Shown one piece after another: positions 25,798 to 36,417 of a stretch of DNA of 64,000 nucleotides; position 1 is the first letter of the stretch; each line of letters opens with the position of its first letter. Origin of the DNA: Aphanothece cf. minutissima CCALA 015. GTDB taxonomy: Bacteria; Cyanobacteriota; Cyanobacteriia; PCC-6307; Cyanobiaceae. Under the pieces are notes generated by a model. That model saw nothing but the letters and a program-made list of their open reading frames with translations. It did not search any database and was not told the origin of the DNA. The stretch is from the NCBI GenBank assembly GCA_003003925.1, contig PVWP01000011.1, positions 1 to 64,000 on the forward strand, given 5' to 3'. The translations under genes were made by a program, and so were the position numbers.

Positions 25798-26703
25798 ATG
25801 GAGCCTGCGATCTCCGTGGTCATCGTCTCGGATTTCGAACTGACTGATCAGAAGACCTGGCACGACGAAATCGAAGTGCTGAAGGCTTTCGCCGCCCAGG
25901 ACTTCGACGAGCCGTTCGAGTTGATCGTGGTGGAGAACAGCAAGTTCGCCAACGAGGTGCCCGCCATCCTCGACACGATCGCCCCGGACACGCGGGTGGT
26001 CTTCACCGACCAGACCCAGTCGGCCCATCTGAAGGACTACGGCGTCCACCAGTGCCGCGGCGATCTGGTCGCCGTGATCGAGGCCGACTGCCTGCCGAAT
26101 CCGGCCTGGTTGAGAACCCTGGTGCAGGTGCTTCGCGAACAACCTGACGTGGATGTGGTGAGCGGGCGGACCTGGTACGGCGATCAGAGCCTCTACCGCC
26201 GCTGCCTCAATCTGTTGCACCGCGCCTTCGACGACTACGGCAGACCGTCCACCTCCATCTTCATCTCCAACAACGGTGCCCTGTACCGCCGTCCGGTCCT
26301 CGAGGCCTTTCCCTATCCGGAGGCGATCACCCCCTTTCTCTCCTCACGCCTGCGAAATCGCCGCCTGCTTCAGGCCGGCCACCGCTTCTTCTTCCATCCC
26401 GAGGCACGCATGCTGCACGCCATCGGCGGGCTGCCGTTCCTGTTCGATGTTCATCGGAACGTCGGCTATTCCGACATGATGCAAGCCCCGCACGGCCCGA
26501 CCATCGGGTCGATCCTGCGGGTGCTGCTGCAGCGCACGAAGAGAGAATGGAGCGACCTGCGCCGGCTCGGCGACAGCTATCTGACGGGGTTCGACCGGCT
26601 GCTGCTGCCGCTGTTCCAGCTGGTCGGGCGCTGTTTCGAGACGGTCGGGATGGTGGACGCCCTCCTGGGGCGGCGTTCGATCCCGCACTCCGCCTACCGC
26701 TGA
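25798..26703 (+). CDS. Family 2 glycosyltransferase
   Basis: This 301-residue protein starts MEPAISVVIVSDFEL. It has the GT-A layout: a first beta strand, FELIVVENSK, then LVAVIEADCLPNPAWL with an E-A-D in place of the usual DxD, and an acceptor region. The C-terminus is a basic, partly hydrophobic region without clear membrane spans. Such enzymes build surface polysaccharides or glycolipids. The donor and acceptor sugars cannot be told. It stands alone between the protease and two small membrane-protein genes. ATG 25798 is selected by the Shine-Dalgarno site. Confidence 0.85.
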   Translation: MEPAISVVIVSDFELTDQKTWHDEIEVLKAFAAQDFDEPFELIVVENSKFANEVPAILDTIAPDTRVVFTDQTQSAHLKDYGVHQCRGDLVAVIEADCLPNPAWLRTLVQVLREQPDVDVVSGRTWYGDQSLYRRCLNLLHRAFDDYGRPSTSIFISNNGALYRRPVLEAFPYPEAITPFLSSRLRNRRLLQAGHRFFFHPEARMLHAIGGLPFLFDVHRNVGYSDMMQAPHGPTIGSILRVLLQRTKREWSDLRRLGDSYLTGFDRLLLPLFQLVGRCFETVGMVDALLGRRSIPHSAYR

Positions 26704-26727
26704 AGCGCGCCAGCGCCAAGACGGGCC

Positions 26728-27093
26728 TCAGAACTTGCCGGTGATCGCCCGGGTGGTGCGCATCAGCCCGGCGGTGGTCTCCGGCAGGTAGGGGCCCTTG
26801 AGCATCTGGCCGCCGATGCGCAGGCTGATTCCGGCCAGCACCAGATCGATGGTGGCCACGGCCGCCGCGGCCTGCAGCCAGCTGAGTCGGAAGGCCTCGC
26901 GGATCCAGAGCAGCAGCACCAGCTCCGCCGCCACCAGCGCCAGGGTCATCAGGGTGAGGCCCAGGCCCAGCATCACCCCGCCGCCCACCAGGCGCCGCTT
27001 TTCCTTATCGGCCTCCTGCAGGGCGATGCGGACGTGCAGGTCCATCACCGAGGTGATCAGGGCCGTGACCCGGCTGAAGTTCGGACCGGTCAT
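26728..27093 (-). CDS. Phage-holin-superfamily (YqjE-like) small membrane protein
   Basis: The 121-residue protein has a helical N-terminus (VMDLHVRIALQEADKEKRRL) and then two hydrophobic helices (VGGGVMLGLGLTLMTLALVA; AAAAVATIDLVLAGISL). A short tail follows. This is the architecture of Phage_holin_3_6/YqjE proteins, common in cyanobacterial genomes without any prophage. Its start overlaps the stop of the upstream YqjD/DUF883-like gene (ATGA), and such pairs (YqjD-YqjE) occur in E. coli. Function is not established; YqjD binds stationary-phase ribosomes in E. coli. Confidence 0.78.
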   Translation of the reverse strand: MTGPNFSRVTALITSVMDLHVRIALQEADKEKRRLVGGGVMLGLGLTLMTLALVAAELVLLLWIREAFRLSWLQAAAAVATIDLVLAGISLRIGGQMLKGPYLPETTAGLMRTTRAITGKF

Positions 27094-27566
27094 GCCGAAC
27101 GCCGACCCGAGGAGAGCAGCAGTCCCACCAGCACCCCCACGCCGGCGGCGATGCCGAGGGCCATCAGGGGCCGCTCCCGCACCGGCTTCTCGATCCGGGG
27201 CCGCAGGGTGGTGTTGAGGTCATCAAGCAGGTGCTCCAGCTGCTCCTCCAGGGGCCGCAGCGCATCCACCACGTGGCCCGCCTGCTCTCCGGTGACGTTG
27301 ACCAGATCCAGCAGTTGCTGCTTGACGCCGGCACTGGTGACCCCGCTCTGGCGGCTGATCACCTCCACCACATGGTCGAAGCTGCCCCGGGTGGCCTCCA
27401 GGGTGTGGCGGGCCACCTCGGGCCACTCCTTCTGAATGCTGGGCAGCAGGCTCTCGAAGCGTTCCCGGAACTGGTTCTGCACCTGCTGGGCATCACCGGA
27501 CCCAGCGGGCTCAGGAGCCGCCATCCGGGCCGGCTCCGCGGGGGGATGGGAGGTGTCCGTTTCCAT
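27090..27566 (-). CDS. YqjD/DUF883-like tail-anchored protein
   Basis: This 158-residue protein has a disordered N-terminus and a long amphipathic helical region (VEVISRQSGVTSAGVKQQLL, LEEQLEHLLDDLNTTLR). A single C-terminal hydrophobic helix (PLMALGIAAGVGVLVGLLLS) ends in RRSA. That order matches ElaB/YqjD-type proteins, which are inner-membrane tail-anchored. It is the first gene of a coupled pair with the YqjE-like protein. It is divergent from smc, with 92 bp between starts. An internal Met at residue 15 (27524) is an alternative start. Confidence 0.75.
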   Translation of the reverse strand: METDTSHPPAEPARMAAPEPAGSGDAQQVQNQFRERFESLLPSIQKEWPEVARHTLEATRGSFDHVVEVISRQSGVTSAGVKQQLLDLVNVTGEQAGHVVDALRPLEEQLEHLLDDLNTTLRPRIEKPVRERPLMALGIAAGVGVLVGLLLSSGRRSA

Positions 27567-27658
27567 GGGGAATCAGGTGGTGATGCCGTTGTGGCTTCAC
27601 CGTAGAGAGGGCGACTTGAGTTCGTCAGTACCTCGGCTAGGGTGCAGCAGCTTGATGC

Positions 27659-30600
27659 ATGAGCCAATTGGTTCACATCAATCAAGTCGAGCTCACGCAC
27701 TTCAAGTCCTTCGGCGGGTCCATGACCATCCCGCTGGAGGAGGGGTTCACGGTGGTGACGGGGCCGAACGGGTCCGGCAAGAGCAACATCCTCGATGCGG
27801 TGCTCTTCTGCCTCGGCCTGGCCACCAGCCGCGGCATGCGGGCCGAGCGGCTCCCCGACCTGATCAACAGCGCCGTGCTGCGGGAGGGGAAGGCCGCCGA
27901 AACCAGCGTCACCGTGCGCTTCGACCTGGGCGACTGGCAACCGGACAGCGCCGAGGACGGACTGGACGTCCCCGAGCAGGGCCCCTGGCTGCGGCGGGGC
28001 CAGCGGCAATGGAGCGTCACCCGGCGGCTGCGGGTGGCCCCCGGCGGCACCTACAGCAGCAGCTTCAGCGCCGATGGGGTGCCCTGCAACCTGCAGCAGC
28101 TGCAGACCCAGCTGCGGCGCCTGCGGGTCGACCCGGAGGGCAGCAACGTCGTCATGCAGGGCGACGTCACCCGCATCGTCTCGATGAGCGCCCGCGACCG
28201 GCGCGGCATCATCGACGAGCTGGCCGGCGTCGCCCTGTTCGACTCCCGCATCGAGCAGAGCCGGGCCAAGCTCGATGAAGTGGTCGAACGGCAGGAGCGC
28301 TGCCGCATCGTCGAGCAGGAACTGCTGGCCGCCCGCCAGAAGCTCGAACGCGACTGCGCCAAGGCCCGCACCTACCAGGAGCTGCGGGAGCGCCTGCACC
28401 AGGGGCGCCTGCAGGAGCAGGTGCTGGCCTGGGAGGAGGCCCGCGCCCATGGCCTGGCCCTCGCGGGCCGCCTGGAGCGCCTCGACCACCAGCAGGAGGA
28501 GGAGCGGCAGGCGATCGCCGCCGGCGAGGCCGAGGTGGTCGCCGCCGCCGCCGCCCTCGAGCAGCTGCAGGCGGAGGTGAAGACCCTGGGCGAGGACCAG
28601 CTGCTGGCGGTGCAGGCCGAACTGGCCGGCCTCGAGAGCAGCGGCCGTGAGCTGGCCCGCCAGGCGGAGCAGCACGGCCAGCAGGCCGAGGAGCTGCAGC
28701 GCCGCCGCCAGCAGCTGCAGCAGAACCAGGGGGAACTGCGCCGGCAGCAGCAGGAGCTTGGCGCGGGGGACGACGACGGCGCCATCGACCGCGCCGAGGC
28801 CCTCTGCCGGGACGCCGAAGCCGCAGTGGAGCTCTCCCGGCGCCGCCTCGGGGAGGTGGCCGGACGTTCCGGCAGCTGGCTGGAGGAGCAGCAGGAACGC
28901 AGCCGCCGGCGCCAGGAGCTGCAGGAACGGCTCGCCCCCCTGCTGGCCGAACGCCAGCAGCTGGAGGAGCGGCTGCGGCAGGCGGGCGAACGGCTCGAGG
29001 AACTCGGCGGCGAGGAGCTCCAGGAGGACGCGGCCCACGCGGAGGCCGCCGCCGCCCTGGCGGCCCTGAGCGGCCAGGAGCAGGCCCTGCGGGCCGCCCT
29101 GGAGGAACGCCAGGGGCAGGCCCGGGAGCTGGCCGAGGCCCTGGCCCTGCAGCAGCGCACCCGGGCGCGGCTGGAGCAGGAGCAGACCAGCCTGGAGCGG
29201 GAGATCGCCCGCCTCGACAGCCGCCGCGAGACCCTGCAGGAGAGCCGCGGCACCGGCGCCCTCCGCCTGCTGCTGGAGGCGGGGCTGGAGGGGATCCACG
29301 GCTCGGTCGCCCAGCTGGGCGAGGTGGAGGAGCGGCTGCGGGTGGCCCTGGAGGTGGCGGCGGGGGGGCGCCTGGCCCAGGTGGTGGTCGAGGACGACCG
29401 CATCGCCGCCCGGGCGATCGAGCTGCTCAAGAGCCGCCGCGCCGGTCGCCTCACCTTCCTGCCCCTCAACCGCATCCGGGGGGGCAGTGGCGGCGGCTCG
29501 GGGGGGGCGGCCCTGCAGCGGGGAACCGCCGGCGGCGGTGGCGGGGCCGGCGGGCTGGTGGGGCGGGCGGTGGATCTGATCCGCCACGAGCCCGTCTACA
29601 CCGACGTGTTCCGCTACGTCTTCGGCGACACGCTGGTGTTCGCCACCCTCGCCGACGCCCGCCGGGAACTGGGCCGCTGCCGGGCCGTGACGCTGGAAGG
29701 AGAGCTGCTGGAGAAGAGCGGCGCCATGACCGGCGGCAGCTTGCAGCAGCGCTCGGGCCAGCTGGGCTTCGGCCGCAGCGGCGACGGCGACGAGGCCGAG
29801 CCGCTGCGCCAGCGGCTGCTGGAGCTGGGGGAGAGCCTGCTGGCCAGCCGCCGCCGTGAAGCCGAGCTGGGCCGGAGCCTGGAGGAGGCCCGGCCGGGCC
29901 TGCTGGAGCTGCAGCAGCGCCAGGCCGCCCTCCAGGCCGAACGCAGCGCCGCCGAGCGTACCCTGGCCCCGCGGCAGCAGCGCCGCGACCAGGTGGCCGG
30001 CCGGCGGCGGCAGCTGCAGGAGGCCCACCGGGCCGACCGCGGCCGGATGGAGGTGCTCGACCAGACCCTGCCCCCCCTGCGCCAGGCCCTGGCGGAGCTG
30101 GAGGAGGCCGAGCGCGCTGCCAGCGGCAACGACGACAGTGCCCGCTGGCAGGGGCTCCAGGGCGAGCTGGAGCGGGCCGACCGGGCCCTGGTGGAGGCCC
30201 GTCGCCAGCGGGATGAACTGGAGGCGGCACGGCGCGACCGGGCCCTGGGGGCGGAGCGGCTGGGCAGCCAGCTGGAGGCCCTGGCCGGGGAGGAACGGCG
30301 GCTGGTGGAGGCGGTCCAGGCCCTGGTGGCCGAACGCCAGCTCTGGAAGGAACGCCAGCAGGCGGAGCAGGAGCGCCGCACCCTGCTGGAGCGCCAGCAG
30401 AGCGAGCTGCAGACCCGCTTCGGCGAGCGGCGCCGCGCCCGGGACGGGGCCGAAGCCCACCTGGCCGGCCGGCGGCAGGCCCTGCAGCAGCGCCAGTGGG
30501 AACTGCAGCGGCGCCAGGAGGAGCGGCTGGCCCTGGCCGAGGAGCAGCGCAGCCACGGCCTGCGGCTGGCCCAGATGGAACGGGAGCTGCCCGACCCCCG

Positions 30601-31279
30601 CCCGGAACTGCCCGAGGAGGTGCGCGAGGCTGGCCTGGAGGCCCTGCAGCAGAGCCTGCGCAGCCTGCAGCAGCGCATGGAGGCCCTGGAGCCGGTCAAC
30701 ATGCTGGCCCTCGAGGAGCTGGAGCAGCTGGAGCAGCGGCTGGCCGACCTGGACGACCGGCTGGAGGTGCTCAGCAAGGAGCGGGAGGAACTGCTGCTGC
30801 GGATCGAGACCGTGGCCACCCTGCGCCAGGAGGCCTTCATGGAGGCCTTCCGGGCCGTCGACGGCCATTTCCAGACGATCTTCGCCGGCCTCTCCGACGG
30901 CGAGGGCCACCTGCAGCTGGAGAACCCCGAGCAGCCCCTCGAGGGTGGCCTGACCCTGGTGGCCCACCCCAAGGGCAAGGCGGTGCGGCGGCTGGCCTCG
31001 ATGTCGGGTGGTGAGAAATCCCTGACCGCCCTCAGCTTCCTGTTCGCCCTGCAGCGCTTCCGTCCCTCGCCCTTCTATGCCCTCGACGAAGTCGACAGCT
31101 TCCTGGACGGGGTGAACGTGGAGCGGCTGGCGGCCCTGATCGCCGCCCAGGCGCACCAGGCCCAGTTCATGGTGGTCAGTCACCGCCGGCCGATGATCGC
31201 CGCGGCCACCCGCACCATCGGCGTCACCCAGGCCCGCGGCTCCCATACCCAGGTGGTCGGTTTGCCGCCGGCGGCCTGA
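27659..31279 (+). CDS. smc: Chromosome partition protein SMC
   Basis: The 1,206-residue protein begins MSQLVHINQVELTHFKSFGG, the usual SMC start. It has Walker A GPNGSGKS (35-42), a coiled coil, a hinge from about residue 530 to 700, and a returning coiled coil. Signature SGGEKS is at 1116 and Walker B is in YALDEVDSFLDG. It forms condensin with ScpA/ScpB to organise and separate chromosomes; neither partner is in the window. The hinge holds an unusual Gly/Ser-rich insertion (about 606-636). The AT-richer leader and start fit a normal 5' region. Confidence 0.97.
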   Translation: MSQLVHINQVELTHFKSFGGSMTIPLEEGFTVVTGPNGSGKSNILDAVLFCLGLATSRGMRAERLPDLINSAVLREGKAAETSVTVRFDLGDWQPDSAEDGLDVPEQGPWLRRGQRQWSVTRRLRVAPGGTYSSSFSADGVPCNLQQLQTQLRRLRVDPEGSNVVMQGDVTRIVSMSARDRRGIIDELAGVALFDSRIEQSRAKLDEVVERQERCRIVEQELLAARQKLERDCAKARTYQELRERLHQGRLQEQVLAWEEARAHGLALAGRLERLDHQQEEERQAIAAGEAEVVAAAAALEQLQAEVKTLGEDQLLAVQAELAGLESSGRELARQAEQHGQQAEELQRRRQQLQQNQGELRRQQQELGAGDDDGAIDRAEALCRDAEAAVELSRRRLGEVAGRSGSWLEEQQERSRRRQELQERLAPLLAERQQLEERLRQAGERLEELGGEELQEDAAHAEAAAALAALSGQEQALRAALEERQGQARELAEALALQQRTRARLEQEQTSLEREIARLDSRRETLQESRGTGALRLLLEAGLEGIHGSVAQLGEVEERLRVALEVAAGGRLAQVVVEDDRIAARAIELLKSRRAGRLTFLPLNRIRGGSGGGSGGAALQRGTAGGGGGAGGLVGRAVDLIRHEPVYTDVFRYVFGDTLVFATLADARRELGRCRAVTLEGELLEKSGAMTGGSLQQRSGQLGFGRSGDGDEAEPLRQRLLELGESLLASRRREAELGRSLEEARPGLLELQQRQAALQAERSAAERTLAPRQQRRDQVAGRRRQLQEAHRADRGRMEVLDQTLPPLRQALAELEEAERAASGNDDSARWQGLQGELERADRALVEARRQRDELEAARRDRALGAERLGSQLEALAGEERRLVEAVQALVAERQLWKERQQAEQERRTLLERQQSELQTRFGERRRARDGAEAHLAGRRQALQQRQWELQRRQEERLALAEEQRSHGLRLAQMERELPDPRPELPEEVREAGLEALQQSLRSLQQRMEALEPVNMLALEELEQLEQRLADLDDRLEVLSKEREELLLRIETVATLRQEAFMEAFRAVDGHFQTIFAGLSDGEGHLQLENPEQPLEGGLTLVAHPKGKAVRRLASMSGGEKSLTALSFLFALQRFRPSPFYALDEVDSFLDGVNVERLAALIAAQAHQAQFMVVSHRRPMIAAATRTIGVTQARGSHTQVVGLPPAA

Positions 31280-31371
31280 GCCGACCGCGTGGGCCACAAT
31301 GGGCCGACCAGGCTGTTCCAGGCCGTGAAGTCGCTCCCGTTCCCCCTGCCGTCCAGCCCCGATCTCCGGAT

Positions 31372-32589
31372 TTGACCTCCCCGATTCCCCCCTCCACCGA
31401 GCCCGCCGCCCCCAGCGACCGCCTCTGGCTGCGCTCCGAACTGATGGGCACCCAGGTCATCACCCGGGACACCGGTCGGCGCCTGGGTGTCGTCGGTGAG
31501 GTGGTGGTCGACATCGACCGGCGCGAGGTGATCGCCCTCGGCCTGCGGGACAACCCCCTCACCCGTTTCCTGCCGGGCCTGCCCCGCTGGATGCCGCTGG
31601 ATCGCATCCGCCAGGTGGGAGACGTGATCCTGGTGGATTCGGCCGACTCCCTGGCCGAGGGGTTCAACCCCGAGCGCTACAGCAAGGTCATCAACTGCCA
31701 GGTGATCACCGAGTCCGGCGAACAGCTCGGCCGGGTGCTCGGCTTCAGCTTCGACATCGAGACGGGCGAACTCACCACCCTGGTGATCGGCGCCCTCGGC
31801 GTTCCCCTGCTGGGGGAAGGGGTGCTCAGCACCTGGGAAATGCCGGTGGGGGAGGTGGTCAGCAGCGGCCCGGACCGGATCATCGTCTACGAGGGGGCCG
31901 AGGAGAAGCTCAAGCAGCTCGGCACCGGCCTGCTGGAGAAGCTGGGCATCGGCGGCGCCAGCTGGGAGCAGGAGGAGCGGGACCGGTTCCGCACCGGGGC
32001 CGTTCCGGCCGAGAACCAGCTGCCGGCGGGCCAGCCCACGGTCCAGGAGCAGCGCCGGATCCAGCCGGCCGCCAGCCGCAGCTTCCAGCCCGCCGAGGAG
32101 CTGGAGTATGTGGAACTGGAGGAACGGCGCGAGCGGGAGCCCCTGCGCCAGCGCCGCTACCTCGACGACGACCTGCCGGAACCGCGCCAGCGCCCCGAAG
32201 CCCGCCCGGCCGAGGCCTATGGCCGCGAGGGCGAGCGGCGCGAGAGGGTGACGCCGGAGCGCTACGACGACCGCATTCCTGACCGCACGCCCGACCGCAA
32301 CCCACCCCAGCGCTATGCCGAGGAGAGCTCCGCCACGGGGAGCTACAGCGACGACCGCTATCCCGAAGAGCGCTACTCCGGTGATCGCTATCCCGAAGAG
32401 CGTTATTCCGAGGAGCGCTACCGGCCCGGGCGGGGGTACGAGCCGGAGCGGGATCGCCCCGAGCCACCCGTGGGGCGGGAGCCCCAGCGGGACACTTACG
32501 CGCCCCCCGAAGAAGCACCGCGCCGGGAGGCCCCCCGCGCCAAGGAGCCGGTGGATGTGGAGCCCGAGATCCTCGACGATCCCTGGTGA
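31372..32589 (+). CDS. PRC-barrel protein with long charged repetitive tail
   Basis: This 405-residue protein has two PRC-barrel-like domains at the N-terminus (ELMGTQVITRDTGRRLGVVG; INCQVITESGEQLGRVLGF). From about residue 200 the chain is disordered and rich in Arg, Glu, Pro, Tyr and Asp, with tandem DRYPEERYSx repeats. PRC barrels are small beta barrels that bind RNA or protein partners, as in RimM and photosynthetic reaction centres. Cyanobacteria carry several of unknown role. TTG 31372 is the likely start; ATG 31444 would cut into the first barrel. No signal peptide. It lies 92 bp downstream of smc. Confidence 0.8.
   Translation: MTSPIPPSTEPAAPSDRLWLRSELMGTQVITRDTGRRLGVVGEVVVDIDRREVIALGLRDNPLTRFLPGLPRWMPLDRIRQVGDVILVDSADSLAEGFNPERYSKVINCQVITESGEQLGRVLGFSFDIETGELTTLVIGALGVPLLGEGVLSTWEMPVGEVVSSGPDRIIVYEGAEEKLKQLGTGLLEKLGIGGASWEQEERDRFRTGAVPAENQLPAGQPTVQEQRRIQPAASRSFQPAEELEYVELEERREREPLRQRRYLDDDLPEPRQRPEARPAEAYGREGERRERVTPERYDDRIPDRTPDRNPPQRYAEESSATGSYSDDRYPEERYSGDRYPEERYSEERYRPGRGYEPERDRPEPPVGREPQRDTYAPPEEAPRREAPRAKEPVDVEPEILDDPW
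32353..32421 (+). repeat. Tandem 30-bp repeat within the PRC-barrel protein gene
   Basis: Two adjacent 30-bp units encode DRYPEERYSG and DRYPEERYSE, with a partial third unit (EERY). The units differ at few, mostly synonymous positions, indicating recent tandem duplication in the disordered tail. Confidence 0.75.
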
Positions 32590-32607
32590 GAGGCCAGCCG
32601 CCCCGGC

Positions 32608-33045
32608 TCAGCCCTCGGCGAACTGCAGCGACGCCGAATTGACGCAGTAGCGCAGTCCGGTGGGGGTGGGCCCGTCGTTGAAGACGTGGCCGAGGTGGGC
32701 GTCGCAGGTCGCGCAGCGGATCTCGGTGCGCTCCATGCCGTGGGAGCGGTCGGTGTGGGTGGTGATCGCTCCGTCGCTCACCCCCTGCCAGAAGCTGGGC
32801 CAGCCGGTGCCGGAATCGAACTTGCTGGCGGAACTGAACAGCTCGCTGCCGCAGCAGACGCAGTGATACATCCCGGTGGCCTTGTTGTTCCAGTAGGCGC
32901 CGGTGAAGGCCCGCTCGGTGCCCCCCTCCCGCGCCACCCGGTACTGCTCGGGTGTGAGCTTCGAGCGCCAGTCGGCGTCGGCAGGGACGGTGGTGGTGGG
33001 AGTGGAATCGCTCGGCGGCATCGTGACGAACCCCGATGGGGCCAT
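32608..33045 (-). CDS. msrB: Peptide methionine (R)-S-oxide reductase
   Basis: The 145-residue enzyme has the MsrB core. Zinc cysteine pairs are [11 protein letters not shown] and [14 protein letters not shown], the GTGWPSFWQ segment is present, and the catalytic cysteine is in [12 protein letters not shown]. It repairs the R form of methionine sulfoxide in proteins, useful in an oxygenic phototroph. I choose ATG 33045; ATG 33021 is equally possible, and the open frame upstream to 33171 would overlap the preceding gene. Thirteen bases separate it from the LpxB-like gene on the same strand. It is convergent with the PRC-barrel gene. Confidence 0.92.
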   Translation of the reverse strand: MAPSGFVTMPPSDSTPTTTVPADADWRSKLTPEQYRVAREGGTERAFTGAYWNNKATGMYHCVCCGSELFSSASKFDSGTGWPSFWQGVSDGAITTHTDRSHGMERTEIRCATCDAHLGHVFNDGPTPTGLRYCVNSASLQFAEG

Positions 33046-33058
33046 GGAGAACCGAATC

Positions 33059-34357
33059 CTATCCAGATCGCACCGGCACCCCGGAGGGCTCCGGCGGCGG
33101 CAGCAGGCCCCGCACCATGGCCGCCACCGCCGCCACGGCGCCCGGCTGACCCCGCAGGCTGCGCAGGTCATCGGCCATGGCCGCCAGGCGCTCAGGGTGC
33201 TCCAGCCAGTCGGCGGCCTCGGCGGCGATCTGGGCCGGTTCGATCGGCCCCACCCGCTCCGGCACCACGGCGCGGCCGGCGGAGATGTTGGGCCAGGCCA
33301 GGAAGCCGCGGTGGCGCATCCGCCAGGCGGTGAGGGCCACCCCCACCAGGCGGCGCAGCAGGGGCAGCCGGGCCACCAGCCCCATCCAGCCGTCCCAGGC
33401 CTGCATCACCGCCAGGTGCTGGGTGGGCACCAGCACGATCATCGGCACCGCCAGGGCCCCCAGCTCGGCGGTGTTGGCCCCCACCGTGGTCAGCGCCAGG
33501 GCGCACTGACTCAGGGCGGCATGGGCGGGATGGCGCTCCAGCACCAGGATGCGGGTGCCGGCGGCCGTGACGATCTCGTCCCCCCGGAGCTCGGGCTCGC
33601 CGGCCCCCCGGAGGCGGTTCAGCGGGTTGGAGGGCCCGCCGTAGGCCAGCAGTTCCAGCACCGAGGTGGTGGGGGCCACCGGCAGCAGGAAGCGGCAGCC
33701 GGGCCGCAGAGCCGCCAACCGGTCGGCGGTCTCCAGCAGGAAGGGCACCCCCACCAGCAGCTTGGCCCGCTTCGAGCCGGGCAGCAGGGCCACCCAGTCG
33801 CCGGGAGGGAGGGGATCGTCCTGGCGGGCCAGGGTCGAGAGATCCGCCATCAGGTCACCCACCACCGTGGCCCGCTGCCGCCAGCGGGGGGCCAGGCGGC
33901 CGGCGGCGGTGGGGCCCATCACGGCGATGCGGTCGTTCCAGCGGGGCCAGCGGGCCACCCACTCGGCATAGGTGAGGTGGCGGTAGCCCAGGCGGGCGGA
34001 GAGCAGCACGGTCCAGAACTGGTCGCCGCCGAGGAACACCACCACGCCCCGCTCGGGCCAGGGGCCGTGGCGGCGGGGCCGCAGCAGCAGCCACCAGAAC
34101 CGGGAGGCCGGCAGCACCCGCTCGAACAGGCCCCAGTCCCGGGCCACCCGATGCTCCGCCCCGGTGGCATTGGGGCAGGGGACCAGCACCAGCCGCAGGC
34201 TGCAGGGGGCGGCCGGATCGCGGGGCCGCAGGGGCTGCAGCCGATGGAGCTGCTCAGCCAACGGGCGCACCCAGGTGCTCAGCTCGCCCGGGCCGTTGCT
34301 GACCAGCACGATCGCGCTCGCGGCGGCTGGAGCGGAGACCGGCGAGGGCTGGGACAA
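33059..34357 (-). CDS. LpxB-like glycosyltransferase family protein (cyanobacterial)
   Basis: The 432-residue protein resembles lipid-A-disaccharide synthase-type GT-B enzymes. It begins with [20 protein letters not shown] and contains [21 protein letters not shown] and the C-terminal donor-site region [13 protein letters not shown]. Cyanobacteria have a conserved LpxB-related protein of unknown acceptor in addition to true LpxB. I start it at TTG 34357, because the longer frame (to 34438) runs into the tRNA-Leu gene. Membrane association is likely but no clear helices are seen. It precedes msrB by 13 bp on the same strand. Confidence 0.78.
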   Translation of the reverse strand: MSQPSPVSAPAAASAIVLVSNGPGELSTWVRPLAEQLHRLQPLRPRDPAAPCSLRLVLVPCPNATGAEHRVARDWGLFERVLPASRFWWLLLRPRRHGPWPERGVVVFLGGDQFWTVLLSARLGYRHLTYAEWVARWPRWNDRIAVMGPTAAGRLAPRWRQRATVVGDLMADLSTLARQDDPLPPGDWVALLPGSKRAKLLVGVPFLLETADRLAALRPGCRFLLPVAPTTSVLELLAYGGPSNPLNRLRGAGEPELRGDEIVTAAGTRILVLERHPAHAALSQCALALTTVGANTAELGALAVPMIVLVPTQHLAVMQAWDGWMGLVARLPLLRRLVGVALTAWRMRHRGFLAWPNISAGRAVVPERVGPIEPAQIAAEAADWLEHPERLAAMADDLRSLRGQPGAVAAVAAMVRGLLPPPEPSGVPVRSG

Positions 34358-34399
34358 GAGAACCGCTGGGTCCGGGGGACGGGGGCGGGAAAAGAGAAA

Positions 34400-34481
34400 T
34401 GCGGATGGCGAGACTTGAACTCGCAAGGCCGAAGCCACACGCCCCTCAAACGTGCGTGTCTACCAATTCCACCACATCCGC
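34400..34481 (-). tRNA. tRNA-Leu (anticodon GAG)
   Basis: The minus strand gives acceptor GCGGATG pairing with CATCCGC, and D-arm GTGG..AATTGGTAGACAC. The anticodon arm is CACGT-TTGAGGG-GCGTG, with anticodon GAG. A long class-II variable arm (TGGCTTCGGCC) and T-arm GCGAG-TTCAAGT-CTCGC follow. The discriminator is A and CCA is not encoded. A class-II tRNA with GAG anticodon decodes CUC/CUU leucine. It lies between the divergent LpxB-like and accC genes. Confidence 0.96.
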
Positions 34482-34640
34482 GTGGTCGGAGCGGGCCGGG
34501 GCCCTCACCGACTGAGCAATATACGCACAGGCTTCCCCAGCCCCGGCGACCCTCGTGCAGGGGCGGCGCCGGTGAGCACTGATACAGTCCGCCCCGGCAC
34601 GGCCGCACCCCCGCCAGCCCCTTCGCCCGGACCTGCACGG

Positions 34641-35987
<1,347 letters not shown>

Positions 35988-35990
<3 letters not shown>

Positions 35991-36005
35991 GCGGGCACCC
36001 GCTCA
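35988..36005. terminator. Hairpin spanning both stop codons of convergent accC and yggT
   Basis: TGAGCGG-GCAC-CCGCTCA is a perfect palindromic hairpin. Its first three bases are the accC stop and its last three the yggT stop read on the other strand. It is well placed to act as a bidirectional 3'-end signal, but has no U-tract. Confidence 0.5.
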
Positions 36006-36332
36006 GCCGACGGCCTGGCTGCGCAGCAGGGCCAGGGTGAGCAGCCCCTGCTGACCCACCAGCAGCTCCCGCAGCAGGCTCACCAGCCCCACCCAGACCA
36101 CTGGCGTCACGTCGACGCCGCCGATGGGGTGGATCAGACGGCGGGTGAGGGCCAGAACGGGCTCGGTAGGCGCACCCACCAGCCGCATCACCCCCTTGGT
36201 GAGGTCCACGCCGGGGTACCAGGTGAGGACGATGCGGAACAGGAACAGCAGGGTCCAGCCCGCCAGGAGCAGCCCCAGGGCCAGGTGCAGCTGGGGCAGG
36301 AGGGCCGATGCGGAAAGGGCCGGGGCCGTCAC
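36003..36332 (-). CDS. YggT family membrane protein (Ycf19-like)
   Basis: This 109-residue protein has two to three hydrophobic helices. The YggT pattern is LLFLFRIVLTWYPG, then a loop LVGAPTEPVLALTRRLIHPI and GGVDVTPVVW. Relatives in plastids (Ycf19/CCB3) and cyanobacteria take part in cytochrome b6 heme attachment or in membrane and nucleoid organisation; which applies here is unknown. It is encoded opposite accC with a shared hairpin at the ends, and divergent from psbX (85 bp between starts). Confidence 0.9.
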   Translation of the reverse strand: MTAPALSASALLPQLHLALGLLLAGWTLLFLFRIVLTWYPGVDLTKGVMRLVGAPTEPVLALTRRLIHPIGGVDVTPVVWVGLVSLLRELLVGQQGLLTLALLRSQAVG

Positions 36333-36417
36333 AAAGCTCTAAGCGTCGGAAGCCTGATCGTAGGAAGCCACCCTCCCTGCCTAGGATCCGCCGAGCTGTC
36401 CGGAGCGAACGCCTGCC

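Noticed and set aside
26728..27093. Prophage remnant suggested by the holin-family protein
   Set aside because: No integrase, capsid, lysin or att-like repeats are present. YqjE-type holin-superfamily proteins are common chromosomal genes and it is paired with a YqjD-like partner.
27359..31297. Open minus-strand frame of 1,312 codons opposite smc
   Set aside because: It is Leu/Gln/Gly/Ala/His low complexity, antisense to a certain gene with full SMC motifs. It is a high-GC third-position shadow.
34452..34640. Upstream extension of accC through the tRNA region
   Set aside because: Conserved AccC sequence begins at ATG 34641. The extension is antisense to tRNA-Leu and has no AccC similarity.
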